This document shows positions 9,433-16,990 of a stretch of 64,000 nucleotides of DNA, piece by piece. Source of the DNA: Acinetobacter sp. A2 (lineage in GTDB: Bacteria > Pseudomonadota > Gammaproteobacteria > Pseudomonadales > Moraxellaceae); the NCBI RefSeq assembly GCF_012371325.1, contig NZ_JAAZQX010000010.1, positions 1-64,000 of the forward strand, written 5' to 3'. The notes beneath the pieces are model-generated. The model searched no databases. It worked only from the letters and a program-made list of their open reading frames with translations, and was not told where the DNA came from. Made by a program: the position numbers and the translations under genes. Each line of letters opens with the position of its first letter. The stretch's first letter is position 1.

Positions 9433-10071
9433 TTAACGTTCATGTCGTTGTTTTAAATTTTCAACATGCTCACGATTTGTTTTCCAAGACTTCTCCAAAA
9501 TTTCTTTTTCTATCCGTAGTTGAATACGTTTAAGCTTCATCGGTGGAATCACCTCATGCTGAAAGCCTTTAACAAACTCAATCCAAGCACTGCCTTTAAA
9601 AACATTCTTAGGTAAACTGGTTTTAAATTCACAATCTGGCATAAATACAATCACAGAATGCAGCAATTGAGGCTCGACAATATCGCTCAATACCGATTCC
9701 AATACTTTTATATGTTTATAATTTTGATAGACAGGGTTCTGAAACTTATAGCTTTTCTTATAAATCTTTTGTGTCCATACTTTTTGACGCTCTCCACCAA
9801 AAATCCAGCCTTTATAGTTTTTCGTTTCAATCACAAAAACGCCAAAAGGACTTAATAAAATATGATCAATTTGCGTTGTCCCTGCCGACTCATCAGGCAA
9901 AGTCACGTCATTCAATAAAATATAACGCTCATCTAAATACAGTTTTACATGCGTACTTACCGCAAACTCTCCCACCTTTCCCTTTAAAAAAGGTTTGAAA
10001 ATTTTAATTAACCCCACACCTGCAACAAGCAGAATAAGCCACCAAAACTGCAGCACTAATGTTTTTAACAT
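9433..10071 (-). CDS. NERD-domain protein with an N-terminal membrane segment
   Basis: NERD is a nuclease-related domain of the PD-(D/E)XK type, and its cellular role is unproven. The 212 residues have one membrane segment at about 5-24. The NERD core follows from about 30: KGKVGEFAV, the acidic residue in TTQIDHILLSPFGVFVIETKNYKGWIFG (the D...ExK pattern is intact), then KNPVYQN-like spacing. The C-terminal 60 residues are basic and probably helical. It is likely anchored to the inner membrane with the domain in the cytoplasm. It has no partner genes of a defence system nearby. Confidence 0.8.
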   Translation of the reverse strand: MLKTLVLQFWWLILLVAGVGLIKIFKPFLKGKVGEFAVSTHVKLYLDERYILLNDVTLPDESAGTTQIDHILLSPFGVFVIETKNYKGWIFGGERQKVWTQKIYKKSYKFQNPVYQNYKHIKVLESVLSDIVEPQLLHSVIVFMPDCEFKTSLPKNVFKGSAWIEFVKGFQHEVIPPMKLKRIQLRIEKEILEKSWKTNREHVENLKQRHER

Positions 10072-10111
10072 TTCCCCTACTCTATTTTTATATCGCTAAG
10101 TTCTGCACAAA

Positions 10112-10606
10112 CTACTCAGCTTTTAAAAGTGATGATTCCAACTCTAATAAGATCGCCTTATTATCCAAACCACCAGCGAATCCCACCAACTTACCATTCG
10201 CACCCACCACCCGATGACACGGCGCAATAATCGAAATTGGGTTTTTGCCATTTGCTGCACCAACTGCACGTACAGCTTTAACATTACCTACCTGTTCTGC
10301 AATTTGCTTATAGCTACGGGTTTCACCAAATGGAATCTCTAGCAAAGCTTGCCAGACGCTTTGCTGAAATGCCGTACCTTCAAAATCAAGAGGGAGATCA
10401 AATTGCTGGCGCTGTCCTGCAAAATACTCTTGGAGTTGCTGCTTGGTCTTACACAAAATAGGATGATCATCTTGCTGTAGCAAAGTGGCCAAGCGTACAC
10501 GTTTAGGATTTTCATTTTCCCACATGACCGCAACCAGTGCCTGATCATGTGCTACCAGTTTCAGCACACCCACAGGAGTATCCATTTCAGTAAAGAACAA
10601 TTGCAC
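10112..10606 (-). CDS. ogt: Methylated-DNA-protein cysteine methyltransferase (Ogt type)
   Basis: Suicidal DNA repair protein that transfers the alkyl group from O6-alkylguanine to its own cysteine. The 164 residues include the active-site PCHRV with C130, the DNA-binding helix with RAVGAANGKNP, and the C-terminal GFAGGLDNKAILLELE. The size fits Ogt rather than the two-domain Ada. A separate gene upstream (sugE) is read in the same direction, with a 59-bp gap. Confidence 0.92.
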   Translation of the reverse strand: MQLFFTEMDTPVGVLKLVAHDQALVAVMWENENPKRVRLATLLQQDDHPILCKTKQQLQEYFAGQRQQFDLPLDFEGTAFQQSVWQALLEIPFGETRSYKQIAEQVGNVKAVRAVGAANGKNPISIIAPCHRVVGANGKLVGFAGGLDNKAILLELESSLLKAE

Positions 10607-10665
10607 GATCTACTCCTATTTGCATACCGTGGTTAAATCACAAACCAACAAGACCTTGCCTAACC

Positions 10666-10983
10666 CTAGCTTGAAGATACTTTCATTAGTACCAAACCTG
10701 AGATAATCAACACAGCAGCCAACATACGCATGGCACTGGCAGGCTCACCTAAAATAAAAATACCCACCAAAAAAGAACCCACTGCGCCGATACCTGTCCA
10801 AATGGTATAAGCCGTACCTAAAGGTAAAGTCCGCATGGCATAAGCCAACAGCACAAAACTTAAAATCATAAAGATCAGAGTGATGATACTAGGTATCAGC
10901 TTGCTAAAGCCATCGGATAGCTTCATCGAATATGCCCAGACGACTTCAAAAATACCCGCCAATATCAACATTATCCAGGCCAT
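10666..10983 (-). CDS. sugE: SMR-family exporter of the SugE/Gdx type (guanidinium exporter)
   Basis: Four-helix small multidrug-resistance protein of 105 residues. The pattern MAWIMLILAGIFEVVWAYSMKLSDGF, PSIITLIFMILSF and GTAYTIWTGIGAVGSFLVGI matches the Gdx subgroup, which exchanges guanidinium for protons, rather than EmrE. The membrane glutamate (E13, in FEVVW) is present. The start at 10983 is set by AAGGAGG at good spacing; a longer frame to 10998 is less likely. The probable guanidine-II riboswitch upstream supports the same substrate. Confidence 0.88.
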   Translation of the reverse strand: MAWIMLILAGIFEVVWAYSMKLSDGFSKLIPSIITLIFMILSFVLLAYAMRTLPLGTAYTIWTGIGAVGSFLVGIFILGEPASAMRMLAAVLIISGLVLMKVSSS

Positions 10984-11004
10984 GACGCCCTCCTTCAAAA
11001 TAAT

Positions 11005-11095
11005 GAAATCAGGCCGTCCTGAAGATTTTTTCTTATTCAGTTTTTAGTTCTATCTTTGACTAAAACTCAATAAGGGAGGTCGTTCCCCCTGTGAT
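11005..11095 (-). promoter_or_regulatory. Probable guanidine-II (mini-ykkC) riboswitch upstream of sugE
   Basis: On the minus strand there are two hairpins with ACGR loops, the hallmark of this class. The distal one (11073-11090) has six pairs, an A-C mismatch and an ACGA loop. The proximal one (11009-11022) has the perfect stem TCAGG/CCTGA and an ACGG loop, about 15 nt before the Shine-Dalgarno. Between them is an extra AT-rich hairpin (11033-11048 with 11059-11073). The position ahead of a Gdx exporter agrees with known members. The closing mismatch is the weak point. Confidence 0.75.
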
Positions 11096-11123
11096 GCTTT
11101 AAATCACGACCACTATTCAAGCG

Positions 11124-12191
11124 CTATTTTAAACTTAAAATTTTGCGTGCACCATTCAACACAAACATCGCCACAATTAAGCCAATGATCAGGTCTGGAT
11201 AATTCGAGCCTGTCAGTAGCACCAAACCACCTGCAATAATCACCCCTAAATTGACAATCACATCATTGGCCGAAAAAATATAACTGGCCTGCATGTGCGT
11301 ACCACCATCTTTATGCCCTGAAATCAGCCATAAACAGGTGACATTTGCCACCAATGCAGCAGCGCCAATGAGCATCATCAACATAGATTCTGGTTCGCTA
11401 CCCAAGAAGAAACGACGCAGTACATCCACAATCACCACTGCAGCCAAAGCCAATTGCACCCAACCTGAAAGATGTGCAGCTTTAAGTTGCTTTTTAGCCG
11501 ATTGCCCCACCACAAATAGTGCCAAGCCATAGACTGCAGCATCGGCAAACATATCTAAAGAATCGGCAATTAACCCTGTGGAAGACGCAATCAAACCTGC
11601 GATCAATTCCACCAAGAACATTACTGCATTGATACCAAGCAAGGCATATAAGACTTTTCTTTGTGCCCGACTGTCGGTTATAGGCAACTCCGTTTGTGTA
11701 TTTGCCTCAGTCTGTTCAAGCACCGCACCTAAGCCCAATGTTTCCAACTTTTCGGTAATTTCTGCTACAGATCGAGTGTGGTGATACACCTTCAAATGAC
11801 GTGCCGCCAAATCAAATGACAAAGCTGCAATATCATTGTGATCTGCCAAAGCAATGCGCACCATTTGTTCTTCTGCACCACAATCCATTTTAGGAATGTT
11901 GTAGGCACTGACCCATGGACTTAAAGGAATTTGATCTGCCGCAACCACATTTGCATTGGACTGAGCATTGCTGGTGTTGGCGCAACTCTTGTTACTGCAA
12001 CACGAATCAGCAGTATTTTCAGCAGATGTAGCGCAATCACTCCCACAAGACTGATTTGACCCTGCAGATTGACTGGAGCAAGCAGATTTAACGGGTTGGT
12101 TATCCTGACCATCACAGCCAGACGTATTACTACATTGGTTTTTCAGGTTTTGATCTTGAGTCGACTGAGCGTCCTGAGTTGAAGATGACAT
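11124..12191 (-). CDS. CDF-type cation transporter with Cys-rich N-terminus and HMA-like domain
   Basis: 355 residues. Residues 1-85 are hydrophilic and carry about ten cysteines in CxxxxC and CC settings. An HMA-like fold follows (IPKMDCGAEEQMV ... LETLGLGAVL), in which the usual CxxC is reduced to MDC. From about 175, six hydrophobic segments match the cation diffusion facilitator fold. The metal-site motifs differ from classical Zn transporters: ADSLDMFAD in TM2 and SANDVIVNL in TM5 lack the HxxxD histidines. A start at 12212 is possible but lies on top of the promoter-like sequence. It follows copB at a distance of 126 bp. The metal cannot be deduced. Confidence 0.75.
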   Translation of the reverse strand: MSSSTQDAQSTQDQNLKNQCSNTSGCDGQDNQPVKSACSSQSAGSNQSCGSDCATSAENTADSCCSNKSCANTSNAQSNANVVAADQIPLSPWVSAYNIPKMDCGAEEQMVRIALADHNDIAALSFDLAARHLKVYHHTRSVAEITEKLETLGLGAVLEQTEANTQTELPITDSRAQRKVLYALLGINAVMFLVELIAGLIASSTGLIADSLDMFADAAVYGLALFVVGQSAKKQLKAAHLSGWVQLALAAVVIVDVLRRFFLGSEPESMLMMLIGAAALVANVTCLWLISGHKDGGTHMQASYIFSANDVIVNLGVIIAGGLVLLTGSNYPDLIIGLIVAMFVLNGARKILSLK

Positions 12192-12211
12192 ACACCACAC
12201 CCAAACATACA

Positions 12212-12237
12212 ATAGGCTCAGTATAAACCAAGCCTAT
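12212..12237. promoter_or_regulatory. Inverted repeat around a -10 element upstream of the CDF gene
   Basis: ATAGGCT and AGCCTAT, a perfect 7-bp inverted repeat, flank a 12-bp centre. On the minus strand the centre holds TATACT (12220-12225), a good -10 box. This arrangement fits an operator overlapping the transporter's promoter. The regulator is unknown and no regulator gene is next to it. Confidence 0.45.
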
Positions 12238-12316
12238 GCTTTTTGGAGTCACCTATTCATTCAAGAAAACAATACTCAACCCAATATCGTTGGTAAGTTT
12301 GTGAGTTGGTGAATAA

Positions 12317-13249
12317 TTAAAACCTGAAACGCAAACCTGCAGCATATAACCAACCCTGTTCAGATGGCGTGGAAGTTTGCCAAGCCGTATGCTGATTGCC
12401 TTTATGATAGGCATACCCCACATCTACATAGGGCATAATGTTTTTATTCACCTCATAACGTAGCTCAAGTCCTGCTGCCACATGACTTAAACCCGTTTTT
12501 TGTGCATATCGAGTATCATCACTGATCTGCAGTTTCACATCTAAATATGGCTGTGCAATCCACTTTTGGGTAAGCAGCAAATCGCGAGTTGTTTCCAACT
12601 CCACTGCCGCATAGTGATCATGGCCAACATAGACATGAGCATCGGTTTCAAAGAAATAAGGCGCTAGACCATGCAAGCCCAGCACGACATCTAAGCTTTC
12701 TTCAGTATCAGTTTGCTGTACCAATTCAGCAGTCTGATTGCGATAACGCACACCTGCCTGCACATCCCAAAAGTCTGAAAGCATGCGGCTATATAACAGC
12801 TTGGCATCATATTCAGTCGGTTGTGATTCATGCTTAGTACGATGAATTTTCAAAAATAATTTATTTTCATCGGTTCCGATACGGGTTTGTAATTCAGACT
12901 GCAATGCACCCTCACCGGATTCATTGAGCTGCCATTGTGTATCAACCGTAGTTACGGCATAGATTTGCGCACCATGCTCTTGACGATGATCATGTGGTTG
13001 CGACTCTGGCAAGGAGATGACTGACTGATGCGACTGATGCGACTGATGCGACTGATGCGACTGATGCGACTGATGCGACTGATGCGACTGATGCGACTGA
13101 TGCGATGCTGAATCAGATACAACTACAGTTGCAAGCATAGATGCACCTGAATGGGCAGCATGTGATGCGGTTTCAGCCATCACCCCACCACTCAAACTAC
13201 ACACTGAAACACCAAGTACAGATTTGGCAAAAAGATTAATGATGCGCAT
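12317..13249 (-). CDS. copB: Copper resistance protein B (outer membrane)
   Basis: CopB/PcoB proteins are outer-membrane beta-barrels that act with CopA in periplasmic copper handling. The 310 residues have a signal peptide (cleavage near VMAETA), then a His/Ser/Gln region with nine SHQ repeats encoded by a 9-bp tandem repeat, then the CopB barrel from about 95. Visible landmarks are LLYSRMLSDFWDVQAGVRYR, YFFETDAHVYVG and a terminal LRFRF as expected for a barrel. The start at 13249 is preceded by AGGAGA and overlaps the end of copA by 14 bp, so the two are translationally linked. Confidence 0.88.
   Translation of the reverse strand: MRIINLFAKSVLGVSVCSLSGGVMAETASHAAHSGASMLATVVVSDSASHQSHQSHQSHQSHQSHQSHQSHQSHQSVISLPESQPHDHRQEHGAQIYAVTTVDTQWQLNESGEGALQSELQTRIGTDENKLFLKIHRTKHESQPTEYDAKLLYSRMLSDFWDVQAGVRYRNQTAELVQQTDTEESLDVVLGLHGLAPYFFETDAHVYVGHDHYAAVELETTRDLLLTQKWIAQPYLDVKLQISDDTRYAQKTGLSHVAAGLELRYEVNKNIMPYVDVGYAYHKGNQHTAWQTSTPSEQGWLYAAGLRFRF
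13025..13105. repeat. Nine tandem 9-bp units encoding the SHQ repeat of CopB
   Basis: Nine copies of CTGATGCGA, with no mismatch between copies, lie in frame inside copB. Perfect identity at the DNA level implies recent expansion and suggests copy-number variation among strains. The product is a histidine-rich, potentially copper-binding stretch. Confidence 0.9.
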
Positions 13250-15083
13250 GTTGCTCTCCTTTTTGCTCAGTACTGTCCTTTCCTTCATTAGACGCAATTG
13301 GCGTGCTTGAACGCTGATCATCGCTGACGTGAGCCACAATTAACTTATTCATCATTCCTGCACTCATGTGATAAAGCAGATGACAATGTATAGCCCATTC
13401 CCCAAGTTCATCTGCGGTTAAAAGTGCCGTGACAGTTTTGCCAGGCGGCACAATTATCGTGTGCTTATTGGGTAAATCTTTCGCAGTTTGACCATTTTCC
13501 AGTTGCATAAACATGCCATGTAAATGCATTGGATGCGCCATCATGCTGTCATTAATAAACTTAATCCGAATCCGTTCGCCATATTGCACCTGTAACGGCT
13601 CCGCCTCACTAAACTTCTTACCATTGATGGTCCAAATATAACGCTCCATCGTACCGCCTAAACGAATCACCAATTCACTCGTCGGCTCGCGAGTATCTTT
13701 CTGCGGTTGCAGCGCTTGTAAATCTGCATATTGCAAGGCTTTATGGCCTACAGGTGTAGAGGCATTGGCCCAACCATATACCACAGTCGAATCATTTTTC
13801 TTTGAAGCTGTGTTGTGCTGAGAATGATCTATGTCTGATGTCACGGCATGGTTCTTTTTAGAGTGATCCATTTCTGACATCGCTGCATGATTCATTTTGG
13901 AGTGATCCATTTCTGACATCGCAGTGTGGTTCATTTTAGAGTGATCCATTTCCGACATTGCAGCATGGTTCATTTTGGAATGATCAACGTCTAAATGTTC
14001 TGAGCCATGCCCCATATCTTCCATCGTGAGTAAAGCACGTGGGCGTGATTGCGCTACATGCGGCATCTGCATAGTGGGTAGTAGTTCATTTTGTAAGCGA
14101 CCCAAAGCAAAACCCGAACGATCAATCGATTCGGCTTCAATTGCATAATGTGCGGCTTTAGGCTCAACAACGACATCATAGGTTTCGGCGGTTCCAATAC
14201 GAAACTCATCGACACTGACAGGTTTCACAGGCTGACCATCGGCACTGACTACCGTCATTTTTAGGTTTGGAATCCGAACATCATAAAAAGACATCGCCGA
14301 CGCATTAATAAAACGCAGGCGGACTTTTTCATTTGGCTTAAACTTGCCCGTCCAGTTTTGTTCAGGCGTTTTACCATTCATCAAAAAGGTATAGCCCGTG
14401 ACATCGGAAAGATCGGTTTTCAGCATCCGCATCTGGTTCCACATTTTACGGTCTGACCAAGTGGCTTTTAACCCATCACGCTGAGTTTGACGCAAAACAT
14501 CAGCCAAAGTTTCACGCCGATTTTGATAGAACTCTGCAGAAATTTTTAAATCTTTCTGAATTTGATTACTAGATTTTTCATGGAAATCTGACAACATCAC
14601 CACATAATCACGATCTGTTTGTTCATGTGCTGGTAAAGGCTGTTTGGCTTGAGGATGAATGAGCAATGCACCATATAAACCGTCTTGCTCCTGACCTTTG
14701 GAATGTGCGTGATACCAATAAGTACCACTTTGACGTACTTTAAATTGATAAACAAAATGCCCCTGCGGCTTAATTCCCCTAAAACCATTAAAAGCGGGTA
14801 CGCCATCCATTAAGCCTGGCAGCAATAAACCATGCCAATGAATCGATGAGTCCTGATTTTTTAATTGATTATGAACATGAATTACTGCGTCATCGCCCTC
14901 TTCAAATTCAAGTAGAGGCGCAGGAAACTGACCATTGACGGTAATGCGCTTTACAGATTTACCTGTGATATTCACGGTTTGTTCTGCAATGGTAAGGTGG
15001 TATTCCTTAACTGCTGCAAAAACAGCATTGGAGCATAATGCGCAGGCACTTAAAAACAGTGCACGCTGATAAAATTTAGACAT
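13236..15083 (-). CDS. copA: Copper resistance system multicopper oxidase
   Basis: Periplasmic multicopper oxidase of the CopA/PcoA family. It oxidises or sequesters Cu(I). The 615 residues have a signal peptide (to about residue 23, FAAVKEY) that lacks a clear twin-arginine motif, which is unusual for the family. The four copper motifs are intact: HWHG, HAHS, HPMHLHG and HCHLLYHM. A Met/His-rich insert at about 365-430 repeats MDHSKMNHAAMSE in five 13-residue units. copB overlaps its 3' end. It is very probably co-transcribed with the upstream Cys/His-rich gene. Confidence 0.93.
   Translation of the reverse strand: MSKFYQRALFLSACALCSNAVFAAVKEYHLTIAEQTVNITGKSVKRITVNGQFPAPLLEFEEGDDAVIHVHNQLKNQDSSIHWHGLLLPGLMDGVPAFNGFRGIKPQGHFVYQFKVRQSGTYWYHAHSKGQEQDGLYGALLIHPQAKQPLPAHEQTDRDYVVMLSDFHEKSSNQIQKDLKISAEFYQNRRETLADVLRQTQRDGLKATWSDRKMWNQMRMLKTDLSDVTGYTFLMNGKTPEQNWTGKFKPNEKVRLRFINASAMSFYDVRIPNLKMTVVSADGQPVKPVSVDEFRIGTAETYDVVVEPKAAHYAIEAESIDRSGFALGRLQNELLPTMQMPHVAQSRPRALLTMEDMGHGSEHLDVDHSKMNHAAMSEMDHSKMNHTAMSEMDHSKMNHAAMSEMDHSKKNHAVTSDIDHSQHNTASKKNDSTVVYGWANASTPVGHKALQYADLQALQPQKDTREPTSELVIRLGGTMERYIWTINGKKFSEAEPLQVQYGERIRIKFINDSMMAHPMHLHGMFMQLENGQTAKDLPNKHTIIVPPGKTVTALLTADELGEWAIHCHLLYHMSAGMMNKLIVAHVSDDQRSSTPIASNEGKDSTEQKGEQHAHH
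13811..14000. repeat. 39-bp tandem repeats encoding the Met/His-rich insert of CopA
   Basis: The landmark TGATC recurs at 13825, 13864, 13903, 13942 and 13981, an exact 39-bp period. The inner three units are nearly identical; the outer two are diverged. Each unit gives a 13-residue MDHSKMNHAAMSE-like segment with Met and His ligands. The number of units is likely to vary among strains. Confidence 0.85.
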
Positions 15084-15130
15084 GACTTAATCCTTAAAAA
15101 TAAAACGACAAACGTGTTTTGGGTTCAGGA

Positions 15131-15673
15131 TTAAGCTTTGGGTGGGCGTAAAATTTGTTGCCAATGCCCCAGTAAATGCTGCGCCTGATAAGCAGGCAAC
15201 AAGATATTGGCAGTTGTAAGTTCTGCAGGTTGCATCAGTTCAGGCAGTTGCACATTCAGCACAGTGCTTAGGCTTTGGCAATGCAATTGTGCACAATCCT
15301 GACAATTCATACTGGCAGCAGAAAAATCAGTAGCGCTGAGGCAATCTGGGTTGTTGGTATTCTTAGATGATAGATGTGCAGCAGATGTATCTAGCTGCGC
15401 CACAGCATGTGAACGACTATGCCGATCCTGTAAAAATGCATGTTGCATATCAACAGAATTTTTAGATGCAACAGAATGACAATCCGATAAAGAAGATAAA
15501 GGTGGATTGGCAGATGCGGCTGATACAGCAGATTGTGTTTCAGTAATTTGTGTATGGCTAGACATCATCCAGACATGGGTAGGTTTGACAGCAGCACTGA
15601 CAATACTGCTCCACCCCATGACCCATGCCATGAGGACTACAAACCAAACTTGTTTGTACGCTGGAGCAAGCAC
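15131..15673 (-). CDS. Secreted Cys/His-rich protein at the head of the copper operon
   Basis: I do not recognise a characterised family. The 180 residues have an N-terminal membrane segment (VWFVVLMAWVMGWSSIVSAA) that reads as a signal peptide. The rest is hydrophilic, rich in Ser, Ala, His and Gln, with cysteines in DCHS, PDCLS, NCQDCAQLHCQS, which could bind metal. The GTG at 15673 is chosen because AAAGGA lies upstream; a TTG at 15697 has no ribosome-binding site. It is 47 bp upstream of copA and co-directional, which suggests a role in copper binding (inference). Confidence 0.6.
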   Translation of the reverse strand: MLAPAYKQVWFVVLMAWVMGWSSIVSAAVKPTHVWMMSSHTQITETQSAVSAASANPPLSSLSDCHSVASKNSVDMQHAFLQDRHSRSHAVAQLDTSAAHLSSKNTNNPDCLSATDFSAASMNCQDCAQLHCQSLSTVLNVQLPELMQPAELTTANILLPAYQAQHLLGHWQQILRPPKA

Positions 15674-15778
15674 TAAATTTATCCTTTTAAGTCGCAATAC
15701 ACAGTCTTGTATTCGCCTTGTTTAGGCATCACAGATGAACATTTTTGCCAAGTGCAACTTCTCTGCGAGTTGTTAAAC

Positions 15779-15807
15779 ACTATAATCTAAGCCCCAGTTA
15801 TGCACAA
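15779..15807 (-). promoter_or_regulatory. Putative promoter of the copper operon
   Basis: On the minus strand TTGTGC (15802-15807) and TATAGT (15779-15784) are 17 bp apart. The leader would be about 100 nt to the GTG at 15673. The -35 deviates from consensus, as expected for a regulated promoter. Confidence 0.5.
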
Positions 15808-15900
15808 TCTTTTCCAATGGAGAAAATTGATTAAAACAGTCCGATTTAAAAACCTACTAAAACAATCAAGTTATATATTAAGCAACTTATTTTTATGATT

Positions 15901-15929
15901 CACTGAGTAAATACTCAATAAATTCAGTG
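15901..15929. other. Nested inverted repeats in the AT-rich spacer
   Basis: CACTGA (15901-15906) and TCAGTG (15924-15929) flank a second palindrome GAGTA-AA-TACTC (15905-15916). It lies between the rpe terminator and the copper-operon promoter. The purpose is unknown. Confidence 0.35.
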
Positions 15930-15943
15930 TATTTAAAACAAAC

Positions 15944-15969
15944 AAAAAGGATTTAATTGAATCCTTTTT
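15944..15969. terminator. Bidirectional-looking terminator downstream of rpe
   Basis: A perfect stem AAAAAGGATT/AATCCTTTTT has a 6-nt loop, with T-runs on both strands. For rpe (minus strand) it lies 143 nt after the stop, leaving a long 3' UTR that contains the DnaA-box-like array. Confidence 0.8.
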
Positions 15970-16028
15970 ATACTTATTTTGTATAAGTCATAAACAGTTG
16001 ATGTACAAATGTTTATAAATTAATAGGC

Positions 16029-16085
16029 TTATCCATAGTGTTATCAACATAGATATCCATACGGTTATCTACAAAGTTATCCACA
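16029..16085 (+). repeat. Array of five DnaA-box-like 9-mers at exact 12-bp period
   Basis: TTATCCATA (16029), TTATCAACA (16041), ATATCCATA (16053), TTATCTACA (16065) and TTATCCACA (16077) all lie in the same orientation, each start 12 bp after the last. The last is a perfect match to the gammaproteobacterial DnaA box TTATNCACA; the others differ by one or two bases. The 180 bp to the left are very AT-rich. No replication gene is near. A DnaA-binding (titration or activation) site is an inference. Confidence 0.65.
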
Positions 16086-16111
16086 ACTTAAAGCCTTGTG
16101 ATTGTAGAAAC

Positions 16112-16798
16112 TTATACTTCAACTGCGCCCACTTTTGCCAATTCAGCGCGCATTTCGTCAATCACAGTTTTATAGTCTGGCTTACCAAAAATTGCTGAGC
16201 CTGCAACAAACATATCTGCACCCGCTTCCGCAATCTCACGAATGTTGGCAGGGCCTACGCCACCATCAACTTCTAAGCGAATATCACGACCTGAAGCATC
16301 AATAATTTGACGTGCCTGACGCAGTTTTTCCAAAGTCATTGGAATGAATTTTTGCCCACCAAAACCTGGGTTCACACTCATTAATAATATTTGATCGACT
16401 TTATCTAACACATAGTCCAAATAATGTAATGGTGTCGCAGGGTTAAAGACTAAACCTGCTTTTGCTCCGCCCGATTTAATCAATTGCAATGAACGGTCAA
16501 TATGCTCTGAAGCTTCAGGGTGGAACGTGATAATGTCCGCACCTGCTTCCAAGAAATCACCAATCATACGGTCTACAGGTTTCACCATTAAATGCACATC
16601 AATTGGTGCTGTAATGCCATAATTTTTCAGTGCCTTACACACACCTGCACCAAAAGTTAAGTTAGGTACATAGTGATTGTCCATGACATCAAAATGCACC
16701 ACATCTGCACCCGCCTGCAGCACATTTTCAACCTCTTCACCCAAACGGGCGAAGTCTGCAGACAAAATAGAAGGAGCAATTAAATAAGGCTTAGACAT
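16112..16798 (-). CDS. rpe: Ribulose-phosphate 3-epimerase
   Basis: Interconverts ribulose 5-phosphate and xylulose 5-phosphate in the pentose phosphate pathway. The 228-residue TIM barrel has [15 protein letters not shown], the metal ligands in [16 protein letters not shown] and DVHLMV, the phosphate loop [14 protein letters not shown], and LEVDGGV. The start [10 protein letters not shown] at 16798 is preferred; 12 further in-frame codons upstream look non-conserved. It is divergent from the DUF2218 gene. Confidence 0.95.
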   Translation of the reverse strand: MSKPYLIAPSILSADFARLGEEVENVLQAGADVVHFDVMDNHYVPNLTFGAGVCKALKNYGITAPIDVHLMVKPVDRMIGDFLEAGADIITFHPEASEHIDRSLQLIKSGGAKAGLVFNPATPLHYLDYVLDKVDQILLMSVNPGFGGQKFIPMTLEKLRQARQIIDASGRDIRLEVDGGVGPANIREIAEAGADMFVAGSAIFGKPDYKTVIDEMRAELAKVGAVEV

Positions 16799-16990
16799 GG
16801 GAGAACCTAGCTGAATATTGGGATTGTGGCGCATTATAGCAAAGACTGACTGGCTTGGTTAAACCCGTTGCGATTCAATGATTCTATATCCGCAACGCTC
16901 TGTTGCACCCTCCCGCTCGATTTTTTGAATGACTTTGTTATGGTAAATATCCTTCCACTTATTTTAGCAAGATGGCGGTTGCTACAGATC

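Noticed and set aside
9433-10071. A defence-island nuclease (NERD)
   Set aside because: The neighbours are thiD and ogt, with no helicase, methylase or other defence gene nearby, so a defence role is not supported.
13019-13106. A CRISPR-like short repeat
   Set aside because: The units are tandem with no spacers and lie in frame inside copB.
15841-16090. A chromosomal origin of replication (oriC)
   Set aside because: The AT-rich flank and box array are origin-like, but dnaA, dnaN, rpmH and other oriC markers are absent and the neighbours are rpe and copper genes. I keep it only as a DnaA-box-like array.
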